DNA of 64,000 nt from Chitinophagales bacterium (GTDB lineage Bacteria; Bacteroidota; Bacteroidia; Chitinophagales; Chitinophagaceae). Shown here piece after piece: positions 9,235 to 17,495 of the stretch. Positions within the stretch are counted from its first letter, which is position 1. Each line of letters opens with the position of its first letter. The DNA lies in contig JAFLBL010000012.1 of NCBI GenBank assembly GCA_017303855.1, positions 1 to 64,000 of the forward strand, in the 5' to 3' direction. A program made the position numbers and the translations under genes. The notes under the pieces were generated by a model. The model was not told where the DNA came from. It saw only the letters and a list, made by a program, of their open reading frames with translations, and ran no database searches.

Positions 9235-9831
9235 TCAGCTGCCACCCAGGTAAGTCTTCATATCAGTTATATACCGGTTGTAAAAAATCAGTAAAGTCTC
9301 CTGCACAACCGGGCTCTTAAGCGTTATTTTTCCTTTTTTATTGAACGTATACATGGCTTCCGGATATTCCGCCGCATACTGTTCAGGTACCTGAAATTCA
9401 TATGGTGCAAAGGGGACATCCTTCCTGGAAGCCACGTCATCATTTTCGTTGATAAGCAACTCAGCACCATAGAATGTTGAATAAATTTCATTCTCCAGCC
9501 GGATTTTAATAAAACCGGAATCATAAGTCAGCCGGAATATATTTTTTGCGATAAGATCAGCCCCGCAATCCGATTTATCACCGCATTTCACAAAATCCCG
9601 AAATGCAATCTGGTTGTCCCCGGAATAAAACGGCTTATACAGATACTTCCGCTCCCGGATAAAGGACATGATCTTTTGTTTAATGGCTTCCTTTGACTGA
9701 CCGGGCAGACTGATCGTGACCATCGATGGGCTCAGATACAAACCGGTTTCATTACAGGTAAAATAAGATCCTTGTGCAAAGCCTGATTTTATAAGTGTCA
9801 AAAGAAAAATACTCAGAAGGGCTTTTTTCAT
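9235..9831 (-). CDS. secreted protein, DUF4468-like, unknown role
   Basis: A 198-residue protein with a signal peptide ending GFAQ (about 20). The pattern of an alternating beta-helix-beta domain with a lysine/arginine-rich turn (KQKIMSFIRERKYLYKP), a central FRDFVKCGDKSDCGAD cysteine pair and a later FRLTYDSGFIKIRLENEI strand recalls the DUF4468 group of Bacteroidota envelope proteins. The match is weak. Its start codon overlaps the stop of the upstream gene (9828-9831, ATGA), so the two are translationally coupled. It lies 34 bp upstream of the metalloprotease-like gene. Confidence 0.7.
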   Translation of the reverse strand: MKKALLSIFLLTLIKSGFAQGSYFTCNETGLYLSPSMVTISLPGQSKEAIKQKIMSFIRERKYLYKPFYSGDNQIAFRDFVKCGDKSDCGADLIAKNIFRLTYDSGFIKIRLENEIYSTFYGAELLINENDDVASRKDVPFAPYEFQVPEQYAAEYPEAMYTFNKKGKITLKSPVVQETLLIFYNRYITDMKTYLGGS

Positions 9832-10271
9832 CGGGTGCCGGTTTTAACATGTATAATACGCCGGGTTCTGTCCGAATAGAATTCATAGTACTCAGTAAAA
9901 TCGTAGGAGAATGTGTTATCCCTGGCCTGCTTTTGTGCTACTACATTGCCAGACTGATCGGTCACCACATACCCGGGCGTATAGCTGCCTCCGCTTCCTG
10001 AAAAGCGGTTTTCGAAAATATAAACAGAAACACCATTGGGTAGTTCCGATTTACGGGTATACGTCCCCCACTTCGCCAGCAGATCATTGATGTTTGCACC
10101 CGCCCAGCTTGTGATTGTAAATAATTTCCGTTGTGCCTCTGCAAATATCTTTTCCTTATTATACCTGGCCTGTGCCCGTGTATTATTACTGGCGAGGCTT
10201 TGCGCTGTTGCCATCACTGGCAGAGCTGCCAGGCAAAGCCCAAATAAAGCTGTTCGGGTTGTTGTGTTCAT
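9828..10271 (-). CDS. small secreted protein of unknown function
   Basis: A 147-residue protein when started at the ATG at 10271, which gives a proper signal peptide (MNTTTRTALFGLCLAALPV, then ATAQ). A longer frame up to 10427 exists, but it lacks any signal-like start and would overlap the next gene. The mature part has an amphipathic helix (RAQARYNKEKIFAEAQRKL), a WGTYTRKSELPNGVSVYIF segment and a C-terminal acidic/aromatic stretch (YDFTEYYEFYSD). The helix plus short beta-sheet resembles small envelope lipid-binding or outer-membrane-assembly-like proteins, but I cannot name it. It is coupled to the downstream gene through a 4-bp overlap. Confidence 0.72.
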   Translation of the reverse strand: MNTTTRTALFGLCLAALPVMATAQSLASNNTRAQARYNKEKIFAEAQRKLFTITSWAGANINDLLAKWGTYTRKSELPNGVSVYIFENRFSGSGGSYTPGYVVTDQSGNVVAQKQARDNTFSYDFTEYYEFYSDRTRRIIHVKTGTR

Positions 10272-10344
10272 CTGCTTAGTGTTAGTATTGATTGGTCGGA
10301 GTTTAACGTTAAGCGGGGGTCTTTTTAATGGCCGTGCAGTCGTT

Positions 10345-11010
10345 TCAACGTTGAGCTGATACCGCCGCTGTTTGCTGAAACAGCCGGTGGGGTTTTTCAT
10401 TAAAATTCCGCCCAAACAAAACAACAATCAGTACAACGAACACAGCCAACGACAATAACATCAGCTTTTGGATAACAGATACTTGCTGAATGGCGTGTTT
10501 CTGACTTACTTCACAAACTTCTCCCGGGCAATACTGGGCTTTATTCTTCCTGATCAGCCGGTAAAGCCTGCATCCTGCGCAAATACCGAAGGCGGACTCA
10601 AAAAACATAAGGAGGAGACAGACCAGGCAGGCAATGCCGGTAACCGGGCTATATGTGTTTAAAATCACCATGAGTATAAACATCATAACAGAAATGCTGA
10701 ACCCGATATACCAGGCGAATTTCTTTTGTGCGGCCCCCGTATATTCCGGGTACTGATTACTGACGATTAACCTTCCGATTATTAATAGTGGGGCATACCG
10801 CGGATGAACAAACAACCGGATCGTAAACTCCAGTAAGAATATTGAAAGCACATATTTTATCGGAACAAAATTGGCGGCACTGATAATGGCTGTTAATGAA
10901 ATAAATGCCATCAGGAACATGATACCCGCGGCTGCTCTTATTTCCCTGTTATTAAGTACGGGAATAAAATAGCCAAAAGCTATTTCACCATAGACTTTCC
11001 TCTTTTCCAT
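10345..11010 (-). CDS. DUF4395-like integral membrane protein
   Basis: A 221-residue membrane protein when started at the ATG at 11010 (an in-frame upstream ATG at 11070 is less likely). It has five or six hydrophobic segments. Features fitting DUF4395 are HPRYAPLLIIGRL in the middle, the amphipathic PEYTGAAQKKFAWYIG turn, FGICAGCRLYRLI with a CxxC-like cysteine pair, and a following YCPGEVCE. The family is of unknown function, sometimes near thioredoxin-like or rhodanese genes. It is the first gene of the minus-strand run that continues to 7905. Confidence 0.75.
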   Translation of the reverse strand: MEKRKVYGEIAFGYFIPVLNNREIRAAAGIMFLMAFISLTAIISAANFVPIKYVLSIFLLEFTIRLFVHPRYAPLLIIGRLIVSNQYPEYTGAAQKKFAWYIGFSISVMMFILMVILNTYSPVTGIACLVCLLLMFFESAFGICAGCRLYRLIRKNKAQYCPGEVCEVSQKHAIQQVSVIQKLMLLSLAVFVVLIVVLFGRNFNEKPHRLFQQTAAVSAQR

Positions 11011-11285
11011 TGTTGTGTTGATTTGATTTTTTACAGCATACTTCTTCGCTGAAATTGAAACAGGCTGCAATTTGAGGGGATATTTGTTTACAAACCGTTA
11101 ATAGAAATTCCCGCCTGCTGTTTATTGACGAAAAGCGCACGTTGGTAGATTCGTACTTTTAAAAAAAGAGTTTTGTGGTTTATTTGTGCCCGTATAGGGT
11201 ACACCGGCATACACCGAACGATGTGTAGTAAAGCCACCATATCCAATCAACATATATCATTTACTTCATCCTTAATCAGCAACAC

Positions 11286-11819
11286 ATGAAAAAGTTTAAT
11301 CTGGTACTTTGTTTTTCACTGCTCTCCCTTGTCTCCCTGCATGCGCAGGAAACGGGTTTTACAAAGAATGACAACCTGCTGAATCTCGGCGTGGGCATAA
11401 ATTCCTATTACAGTGGCGGCATACCGCTGAGTATTTCGTTTGAACGCGGTATCTCCGATAATATAAGCGCAGGCGTGGTGGCCGATTACCTCTCGGATAA
11501 ATACAACTACGGTAACGGGTCTTCTTATAAATTCACCGCCCTCTACCTGGGCGCACGCGGGTCTTACCATGTAAATGAACTGCTGAAAATCAATAACAAC
11601 AAAATTGATGTGTACGCGGGACTCGCGCTGGGATACAGAAACTTCAGTTGGAAAAACAGCTATTCGGGTTCTTCTTTAAGCGATAACTACGGCAACGGGT
11701 TGTTTTTCGGGGCTTTTGCCGGCGGTAAATACTATTTTTCACCCGCAGTGGGCGCTTTTACCGAGCTGGGGGCTACCGGATCCACCAACTGCAGAGTGGG
11801 TATTGCTGTGAAGCTGTAG
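11286..11819 (+). CDS. outer-membrane beta-barrel protein
   Basis: A 177-residue protein with a signal peptide ending LHAQ (about 21). The mature part is alternating amphipathic strands typical of an eight-stranded barrel (LNLGVGINSYYSGG, ISFERGISDNISAGVVADY, ALYLGARGSYHV, IDVYAGLALGYRNFSW, FGAFAGGKYYFS) and ends VGIAVKL. Size and pattern fit the OmpW/OprF-N or porin_family small barrels of Bacteroidota. It is monocistronic: divergent from the DUF4395 run and followed by a terminator. Confidence 0.85.
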   Translation: MKKFNLVLCFSLLSLVSLHAQETGFTKNDNLLNLGVGINSYYSGGIPLSISFERGISDNISAGVVADYLSDKYNYGNGSSYKFTALYLGARGSYHVNELLKINNNKIDVYAGLALGYRNFSWKNSYSGSSLSDNYGNGLFFGAFAGGKYYFSPAVGAFTELGATGSTNCRVGIAVKL

Positions 11820-11846
11820 TAGTACTGAAAAAATATAACCGGCAGA

Positions 11847-11898
11847 TCAATAAGGTTAAGCTCCCCGGTATCCGGGCCGCTTAACCTTATTGAATTTT
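11847..11898 (+). terminator. intrinsic terminator
   Basis: The 15-bp arms TCAATAAGGTTAAGC (11847-11861) and GCTTAACCTTATTGA (11879-11893) are perfect complements. An inner CCGG/CCGG pairing and ATTTTT follow, 28 bp after the barrel gene. Confidence 0.85.
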
Positions 11899-12046
11899 TA
11901 TCCGGTAGTGATTTGCCTCTTTTTGGCCTGCCGCACCTGCATACAATTTGTTAAATCAGGCCGTCTTATCAAATTGATCATTTTCTATACATATTGATAA
12001 CCACTCCGGTTCCGCTGTAAAATACTTTTGAGCAAACAAATTTTCT

Positions 12047-13975
12047 ATGCGTGTTCCCTGTTTATTTAAATCCTCTTCTGCCAATGCCTGGCTGCTCAAT
12101 TCGTGTTTTACTTTTATTACCCTGATCGTTTTGATAACAGGATCTGCCGCGCAGCCCGCCTACAAGAAACGGGTCGTAATGATATCCATCGACGGCACAC
12201 CTGATTACCTGGTTGACCGGTTTTTAAAAAACGGGGTGCTGCCCCCCAATGGTGCATTTGCCCGGATGAAAAAGTCCGGCACATATGCCGGCACCCTGTT
12301 ACCGGTAAATGTTGCTTCCACCGGACCTTCACATATTGCCATCTTTACGGGTGCCGAACCCGGTAGTACAGGTATTGTCGGTAATTCATTCCGGCAGGTG
12401 AATCAGTCCTGGGAAGAACCCCCGCTTACTGCTTTTAAACAGCCCTTTTCCGCAGAAACAATTTTTTCCGCCGCCCGCAGACAAGGTAAAAAAGTGATTA
12501 CGCTGGGAGGGGTAGGTCTTGATTATTCCGACAGCAGTCGTATGACAGATGAGATGTTTATGTATCCGGTGATTGCAGGCCCTTCAGCCATTTACGACCT
12601 GAAAAAAGGTGAAAAAAAGATAATAGCGGGGGAAGAATATATTTCCCTGGTGGCGGATAAAGAAACAACAAAACCGGAAATACGCTTATATAAAGAACCC
12701 GTCACCCGTTGCTGGTTTTACCTGAAAGACAGTTTTATAAATGAGGCGAATGTGCTGAAACCCACCTACCAGATTATTGCAGACAACGATTCAACGCTGG
12801 AAAACGGCTATATGGCTGCGTTGAAGGAAACCGGTTGGGAAACTATCCGGTTTATGCATAACGGTAAGACCTATTCGTTTTCTGCCAACCTGTTCTTAGC
12901 CTCCCGGACAGACGGCCGGTTCCGCATTTATTTTTCGCCTCCTGCTGAACTCTTCGGTTTTCCCGATGCTTTTATGCAGCGTCTCCAAACGGCCTGTGGT
13001 ATATGGCCGGGTGAGCCGGATAACCTGAAACAAACAGCCGGGCTGGTACCGGAGGAAAAATGGATGGAACAGACGGGCAGGCTGGCCAGCTATTCAAAGA
13101 AACTGATCCTGGCGGGTATGCAGGAAGCCAACTGGGATCTGCTCTTTGGCTATTTCTCCACGCTGGATGATATACAACACCGGTACACGGTAACCGACAA
13201 ACGGCAGCTGGATTTTACAGCGGAAAACGGAAACAGACCTGCACGCTATGAAAAAATTATCGGTCAATGGTTCAGTACTATAGACCGGTACCTGCTGGAA
13301 ATAATGGATGCGGCGCCTCCGGGCACTTCCATCATCGTATTCTCCGACCACGGTATGATTCCGACGCACAGCACCCTGTTGATCAATAATTACCTTGACG
13401 GGGCCGGATTTTCATTTACCGGTAAAGAAATACAGGCCATTACCAGTGGCAATTCTGCGCATCTGTATATTAACCGAAAACTGATTAATAGTGCCCGGTA
13501 CCCGGACTTTCTTAGCCGGCTGAAGCAGTCGCTTGCCGGATTAAAAGATGAAAAAACGGGTAAGCCCGTTTTGTTACTGATTGCGGACAGTACGGAACAA
13601 AAAAACCACGGGCTCTATCATGCGGAATATTCCGGTGATTTGTTTATCAGTTGCCGGGAAGGATATTCCATCACTTCCCGGTTTGTTCCCGGTGCCCCGT
13701 TTTTAATTCAAAACACTTTTGATATGAGTTTAGTCCGGGATCAACCTGAAGCCGTCAGCAATTTTTTGCTCAAAGGAACCATGAACGAAACCGGCCGGGC
13801 TGTGCATGGCTGTTTATCCTCTGTACGGAAAGGCCAGTCTGTTTTTTACGCCTGGGGAAACAACATTCCCGCTAAAAAAATAAAAAAGATGCGTTCTTTA
13901 CAAATCACACCCACGGTGGCAAAATTGCTGGATATACAACCACCGGTCACAGCAACCGGCAAACCCGTTTTATAA
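12047..13975 (+). CDS. alkaline-phosphatase-superfamily phosphodiesterase (NPP-like)
   Basis: A 642-residue exported enzyme with a hydrophobic leader (about 15-36, ending SAAQ). The NPP-type layout is visible. The first metal Asp is D49 in VVMISIDGTPDYLVD. The nucleophile Thr is probably T92 in ASTGPSHIAIFTG, corresponding to T-F-P-N-H of classical NPPs. The second metal set is D374 or D375 with H378 in STLDDIQHRY, and the last pair is D434/H435 in VFSDHGM. A C-terminal AVHGCLSS histidine follows. These residues support a two-zinc phosphodiester or nucleotide-pyrophosphate hydrolase. It is 16 bp upstream of an AraC regulator and faces a SusCD operon, which suggests that it makes nutrients for that transporter. 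Confidence 0.9.
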   Translation: MRVPCLFKSSSANAWLLNSCFTFITLIVLITGSAAQPAYKKRVVMISIDGTPDYLVDRFLKNGVLPPNGAFARMKKSGTYAGTLLPVNVASTGPSHIAIFTGAEPGSTGIVGNSFRQVNQSWEEPPLTAFKQPFSAETIFSAARRQGKKVITLGGVGLDYSDSSRMTDEMFMYPVIAGPSAIYDLKKGEKKIIAGEEYISLVADKETTKPEIRLYKEPVTRCWFYLKDSFINEANVLKPTYQIIADNDSTLENGYMAALKETGWETIRFMHNGKTYSFSANLFLASRTDGRFRIYFSPPAELFGFPDAFMQRLQTACGIWPGEPDNLKQTAGLVPEEKWMEQTGRLASYSKKLILAGMQEANWDLLFGYFSTLDDIQHRYTVTDKRQLDFTAENGNRPARYEKIIGQWFSTIDRYLLEIMDAAPPGTSIIVFSDHGMIPTHSTLLINNYLDGAGFSFTGKEIQAITSGNSAHLYINRKLINSARYPDFLSRLKQSLAGLKDEKTGKPVLLLIADSTEQKNHGLYHAEYSGDLFISCREGYSITSRFVPGAPFLIQNTFDMSLVRDQPEAVSNFLLKGTMNETGRAVHGCLSSVRKGQSVFYAWGNNIPAKKIKKMRSLQITPTVAKLLDIQPPVTATGKPVL

Positions 13976-13991
13976 TCAACCAATCAGCTAT

Positions 13992-14861
13992 ATGCGCATT
14001 TTTAATTTCAATCATTCAAAATACGGCAAGGAATTGCTGATAGACGGAGGCAGTAAATCCGACTTTGGAGGATATTTCCTGGAAAATGAAGAACATGCCA
14101 CTGATTTTTATGAACTGATCTTCTGGGAATCAGGCAGCGGATCCCTGTTGCTCGACGACCGTAAAACAGCACTGAAGCCGCATTCGGTCATCTTTATATC
14201 TCCTTATAAAAAACGGAAATGGCAGGTCAGCAAATCAGCTGTTTCCTTTCGTATACTATTATTCCGGGAAGATTTTCTGAATGAATTTTTGAAAAACCAC
14301 TTGTTCCTCTGCAATATGCCTTGCTTTTATGGCCGTAACCCGGGTGTCCTGGTACTGAACATGGACCAGTGGAAAGAAACCATGGAGCTGACGGAAAAAA
14401 TAATCACAGAGATCCGGCAGCTGCAGGCGGATTCGGTTAGTATGCTGCAGGCACAACTTATTTATCTGTTATCATTGCTCAGCAGACAATATACACGGCA
14501 GTATGAACTATCGGCCGACCACTCAGGTAATATCCTCTCGCACCGGTTCCGGCGTATGCTGGATACCGGATTAAAAGAGGGGTTCACAGTTTCGGATTAT
14601 GCGCGTGAACTGGGTACGTCAAGGGTTACGCTGAATAAGTACTGTGTGTCCTCTTTCGGTATTACAGCAGGCGAGCTGCTGCGCCAGCGCCTCCTGTACG
14701 AAGTCAAATCGGCATTGCTGTATTCCAACCATTCACTGAAAGAAATAGTCGATATGCTTGGCTTTAAAGAGATGAGCAACCTGTCGAGATTCTTCCGGCA
14801 TTTAACGGGTATGACTATCACGGAATACAAAAAAGCATACGCGCCGGGGCAGTATTACTGA
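13992..14861 (+). CDS. AraC-family transcriptional regulator
   Basis: A 289-residue regulator. The N-terminal half is a cupin-like sensor (about 20-130, with FYELIFWESGSGSLLLDD and HSVIFISPYKKRKWQ). The C-terminal ~95 residues are two AraC HTH units (FTVSDYARELGTSRVTLNKY and the second helix NHSLKEIVDMLGFKEMSNL, then SRFFRHLTGMTITEYKKAY). It follows the phosphodiesterase gene by 16 bp and is probably in the same transcript. It may control the phosphodiesterase and the opposed SusCD operon in response to the imported product. Confidence 0.9.
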   Translation: MRIFNFNHSKYGKELLIDGGSKSDFGGYFLENEEHATDFYELIFWESGSGSLLLDDRKTALKPHSVIFISPYKKRKWQVSKSAVSFRILLFREDFLNEFLKNHLFLCNMPCFYGRNPGVLVLNMDQWKETMELTEKIITEIRQLQADSVSMLQAQLIYLLSLLSRQYTRQYELSADHSGNILSHRFRRMLDTGLKEGFTVSDYARELGTSRVTLNKYCVSSFGITAGELLRQRLLYEVKSALLYSNHSLKEIVDMLGFKEMSNLSRFFRHLTGMTITEYKKAYAPGQYY

Positions 14862-14904
14862 GTGAAAATTCCCGCATTTCAGCCCGCTTATTCATCAAAA
14901 AAAG

Positions 14905-14940
14905 AACTCCCCGGGCACCACTGGTGCGGCGGGGAGTTTT
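14905..14940. terminator. bidirectional intrinsic terminator
   Basis: The arms AACTCCCC and GGGGAGTT enclose an inner GCACCA/TGGTGC hairpin. A seven-A run precedes it (a U-run on the minus strand) and TTTT follows. It serves the convergent AraC gene and the DUF1735 gene ending at 15044. Confidence 0.8.
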
Positions 14941-15043
14941 GCAACTACCCGTGTTGCATATCTGCAAAAAAGACAGGCAGTAGAAACTGCCCGTCAGTGT
15001 TTTTTTAAAAATTAACACTACATGAGTCGTTCATCACAATTAC

Positions 15044-15976
15044 TTACCGGGGGCTTTTATAGGTAAACACCTGTTCCCATTCTCTCGAACTGGCAGATGA
15101 AAAAGTTCCATTCACATAATTGTATCCCCACTTGGCATATATTTTCTTTGTTGCGGGGTCGTACCTGGAGTCATACGACGGATTCATTGTATAAAAAGTT
15201 GTCGCACCGGAATAAGCATTTTGCACGGTTACTTTCTGCGTGGCCGGGTCAATACTGTACTCCGGCTCCTGCGCTGAAAAGGCCGTGAGGTTTCCCCCCA
15301 GTATGGCCGGGCAGTAAAAGCCGCCGAAGTCAGGGAAAAAGATTTTGACTTTTGTCGCCGATGTGGTAACCATATGCACTTCCACCGTTTCACCGGTATA
15401 CCCGGGGTTGGAAGTCGGATGATAATTTTTGAATTGCAGTGTATACACGCCGTCATAGATATTCTTGGCATTAAACGCATAATAATGCGTGGCATAATTG
15501 GCGGAAATACCGTAACTGCTGTTATTCACCGATTTTACTTTAAAACCGATCAGGTAGCTTTTTGCCGGATCAAACAGGGACGTTTTTACCTTCACCTTCA
15601 GGGGCGCAGAGGCAAGGGCGCCCTTCGGAATAATAACCTGTGTGGTGGTCAGCACCACTCCGCCCGATTCTTTAAAATGGGAATATTCAGGATGGTCTGT
15701 CAGATAGCTGGTAGTTACGGTTGTATCCAGCGTGATGACCAGTTCCGCTTCTGCGGGAGCGGAAGAGGAGAGTCTGACGGGCAGCAGTTCAATCGTTGTG
15801 TCCGTACTTTTTATATCAAGGGCAACAGCCGTGAAAGAAGCAGTTGAATTTGGCGCCGCCAGCTCCAGTATTTTCTGTGGTGCTATTTCGTGACCGATTT
15901 TACCATCGTTATAATCTTTATCCTTGAGGCAGGAGCTAAGCAACAGCAGAAAGGAGGCATAAAAGAGTATTCGCAT
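15044..15976 (-). CDS. DUF1735 (BT_3987-like) surface lipoprotein
   Basis: A 310-residue lipoprotein with lipobox LSSC (C16) and KDKDY after it. The DUF1735 signature is visible: SFTAVALDIKSTDTTIELLPVRLS, then a Y-L-T-D segment, V-I-I-PKG-L and AKSYLIGFKVKSVN, followed by a second beta-sandwich C-terminal half. Family knowledge: DUF1735 proteins are the third, surface-exposed partner in many SusCD loci and bind or process the ligand. It follows SusD by 22 bp and ends the minus-strand operon begun by SusC. Confidence 0.88.
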   Translation of the reverse strand: MRILFYASFLLLLSSCLKDKDYNDGKIGHEIAPQKILELAAPNSTASFTAVALDIKSTDTTIELLPVRLSSSAPAEAELVITLDTTVTTSYLTDHPEYSHFKESGGVVLTTTQVIIPKGALASAPLKVKVKTSLFDPAKSYLIGFKVKSVNNSSYGISANYATHYYAFNAKNIYDGVYTLQFKNYHPTSNPGYTGETVEVHMVTTSATKVKIFFPDFGGFYCPAILGGNLTAFSAQEPEYSIDPATQKVTVQNAYSGATTFYTMNPSYDSRYDPATKKIYAKWGYNYVNGTFSSASSREWEQVFTYKSPR

Positions 15977-15998
15977 AATGTAGTAGTTAAAGGTTGAT

Positions 15999-17492
15999 TT
16001 ATTTGTCCCAGAAAATGCGGGAAGTGAAAGGGCTGATATCCCCTTCCGCTTTTACGTTAGTCGGGTTATAGTTGTATTCTGTTTGAGGATAGCGAAAACG
16101 GACCGGGATACCCGGGCCTGGATTGGCCGCCATGGTAAAGGGCACATCATCGGGAAAACCGGTTCGCCTGTAATCGGCCCAGGCTTCAAAAGGCAACAGC
16201 CCTACTGTTGAAAAATATTTCTGTGTAATGATCAGCTGAATTTTATTCGCTGCAGCATCCCAGTTTACCAGGGCATTTCCGGAAGCAATATAATTGTCTG
16301 CTTCAGTGGATGCATTGGTTACATGCAGATAAGCGAAGGACTCCCGGACAGCAGCTTCAAACAGCGCTTTTGCATTTCCGTTAATATAATTCCGCTGGGC
16401 TGCTTCGGCCTGTAAAAAGAGACTTTCCACAGAAGTTAAAATCCATTGCGCATCGGAGGCGGTACGCACTAAACCCTGGCCGGCTATCCCGGAAGAATTG
16501 ACCGATTTATATGGATACCCATTCGGTAGGTTTTCGCCAAAATTGAAGCCGAAATATACATTGCCATTCAGCGGCACCTGTGCCGGCTGATAGTAATACT
16601 GATACCGGATATCACCATTGGTACGAAGCTTATTCAGTGTATAGTTATTAGCCCGGTTAAACCGGTCCGGTGCTTCTCCCTGGGCTGTCAGCCGGTAATT
16701 GTCCCAGAAAGGATTTTGCTTTCCCTGGAGAGCCGTGTAGCCCGGATTGACAGCCGCAGTTTCTCCGGCGCCTAAAAAACCATCGGCGGTTACCTTCTGC
16801 AGTTCTGTGGCATGATTTATTTCAGTCGTTTGTGAAAGCCGGAGTACCAGTTTCAGCCGCATGGTGTTGATATACTTCTTCCACTGGGTGGCAGAGCCGT
16901 GAAACATGATATCGGCCACAGCAATCTTTTCATCGGCTCCGGGCTCCACTTTTGACAGCAGCACCAGCGCTTCATCCAGATCCTTCAGCAGGTTCTTATA
17001 AATATCCTGCCCCTTATCGTATGCCGGTGTAATATTTTTTACAATATCGAATGCCTTTGAATAAGGAACATTATTATACGTATCGGTCAGATACATAAAG
17101 CCGGTCACCCGCATCGTTTTAGCAATCGCATTATAAAAATATTGTTTGGTCCCTGTTGTCTTACGGATGATCGCTTCGTAATCATAAAGGTTATTGTACC
17201 AGTCATTCCAATCCGTAATGCCAAAATTGGTGGTGATATTATAGGTTTCGGTTTCAGGGTTGGGGCCATAATCCCCTCCGCGTGACCACCAGCCCATCCA
17301 ATGCCCCACAAGGGAATAATCGGTTACCAGTATACGCCCTGTTTCATGCAAGGCCTGTGGTAAGATCAGACTGGCTGTAATAGATCCTTCTGCCGGATCA
17401 TTGGGGTTATCATTAATATCAAAAAATGATTTTTTACAACTGCTGAATGTAAAAAGCAAGGCCAGTATTAAAAGTGTTTTTCTCATAATCAT
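15999..17492 (-). CDS. SusD/RagB-type nutrient-binding lipoprotein (SusD-like_2)
   Basis: A 497-residue lipoprotein with lipobox FSSC (C19), then KKSFFDINDNPNDP, which is the typical opening of the SusD-like_2 (PF12771) branch. Other family words are QALHETGRIL, the WNDWYNNLYDYEAIIRK helix, MRVTGFMYLTDTYNNVPYS and the C-terminal ITQKYFSTVGLLPFEAW. It caps the SusC barrel and delivers ligand. Two starts (17492 and 17486) are possible. It begins 3 bp after the SusC stop, so it is translationally linked. SusD-like_2 members are often tied to peptides or non-glycan substrates, but that cannot be decided here. Confidence 0.93.
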   Translation of the reverse strand: MIMRKTLLILALLFTFSSCKKSFFDINDNPNDPAEGSITASLILPQALHETGRILVTDYSLVGHWMGWWSRGGDYGPNPETETYNITTNFGITDWNDWYNNLYDYEAIIRKTTGTKQYFYNAIAKTMRVTGFMYLTDTYNNVPYSKAFDIVKNITPAYDKGQDIYKNLLKDLDEALVLLSKVEPGADEKIAVADIMFHGSATQWKKYINTMRLKLVLRLSQTTEINHATELQKVTADGFLGAGETAAVNPGYTALQGKQNPFWDNYRLTAQGEAPDRFNRANNYTLNKLRTNGDIRYQYYYQPAQVPLNGNVYFGFNFGENLPNGYPYKSVNSSGIAGQGLVRTASDAQWILTSVESLFLQAEAAQRNYINGNAKALFEAAVRESFAYLHVTNASTEADNYIASGNALVNWDAAANKIQLIITQKYFSTVGLLPFEAWADYRRTGFPDDVPFTMAANPGPGIPVRFRYPQTEYNYNPTNVKAEGDISPFTSRIFWDK

Positions 17493-17495
17493 GTA

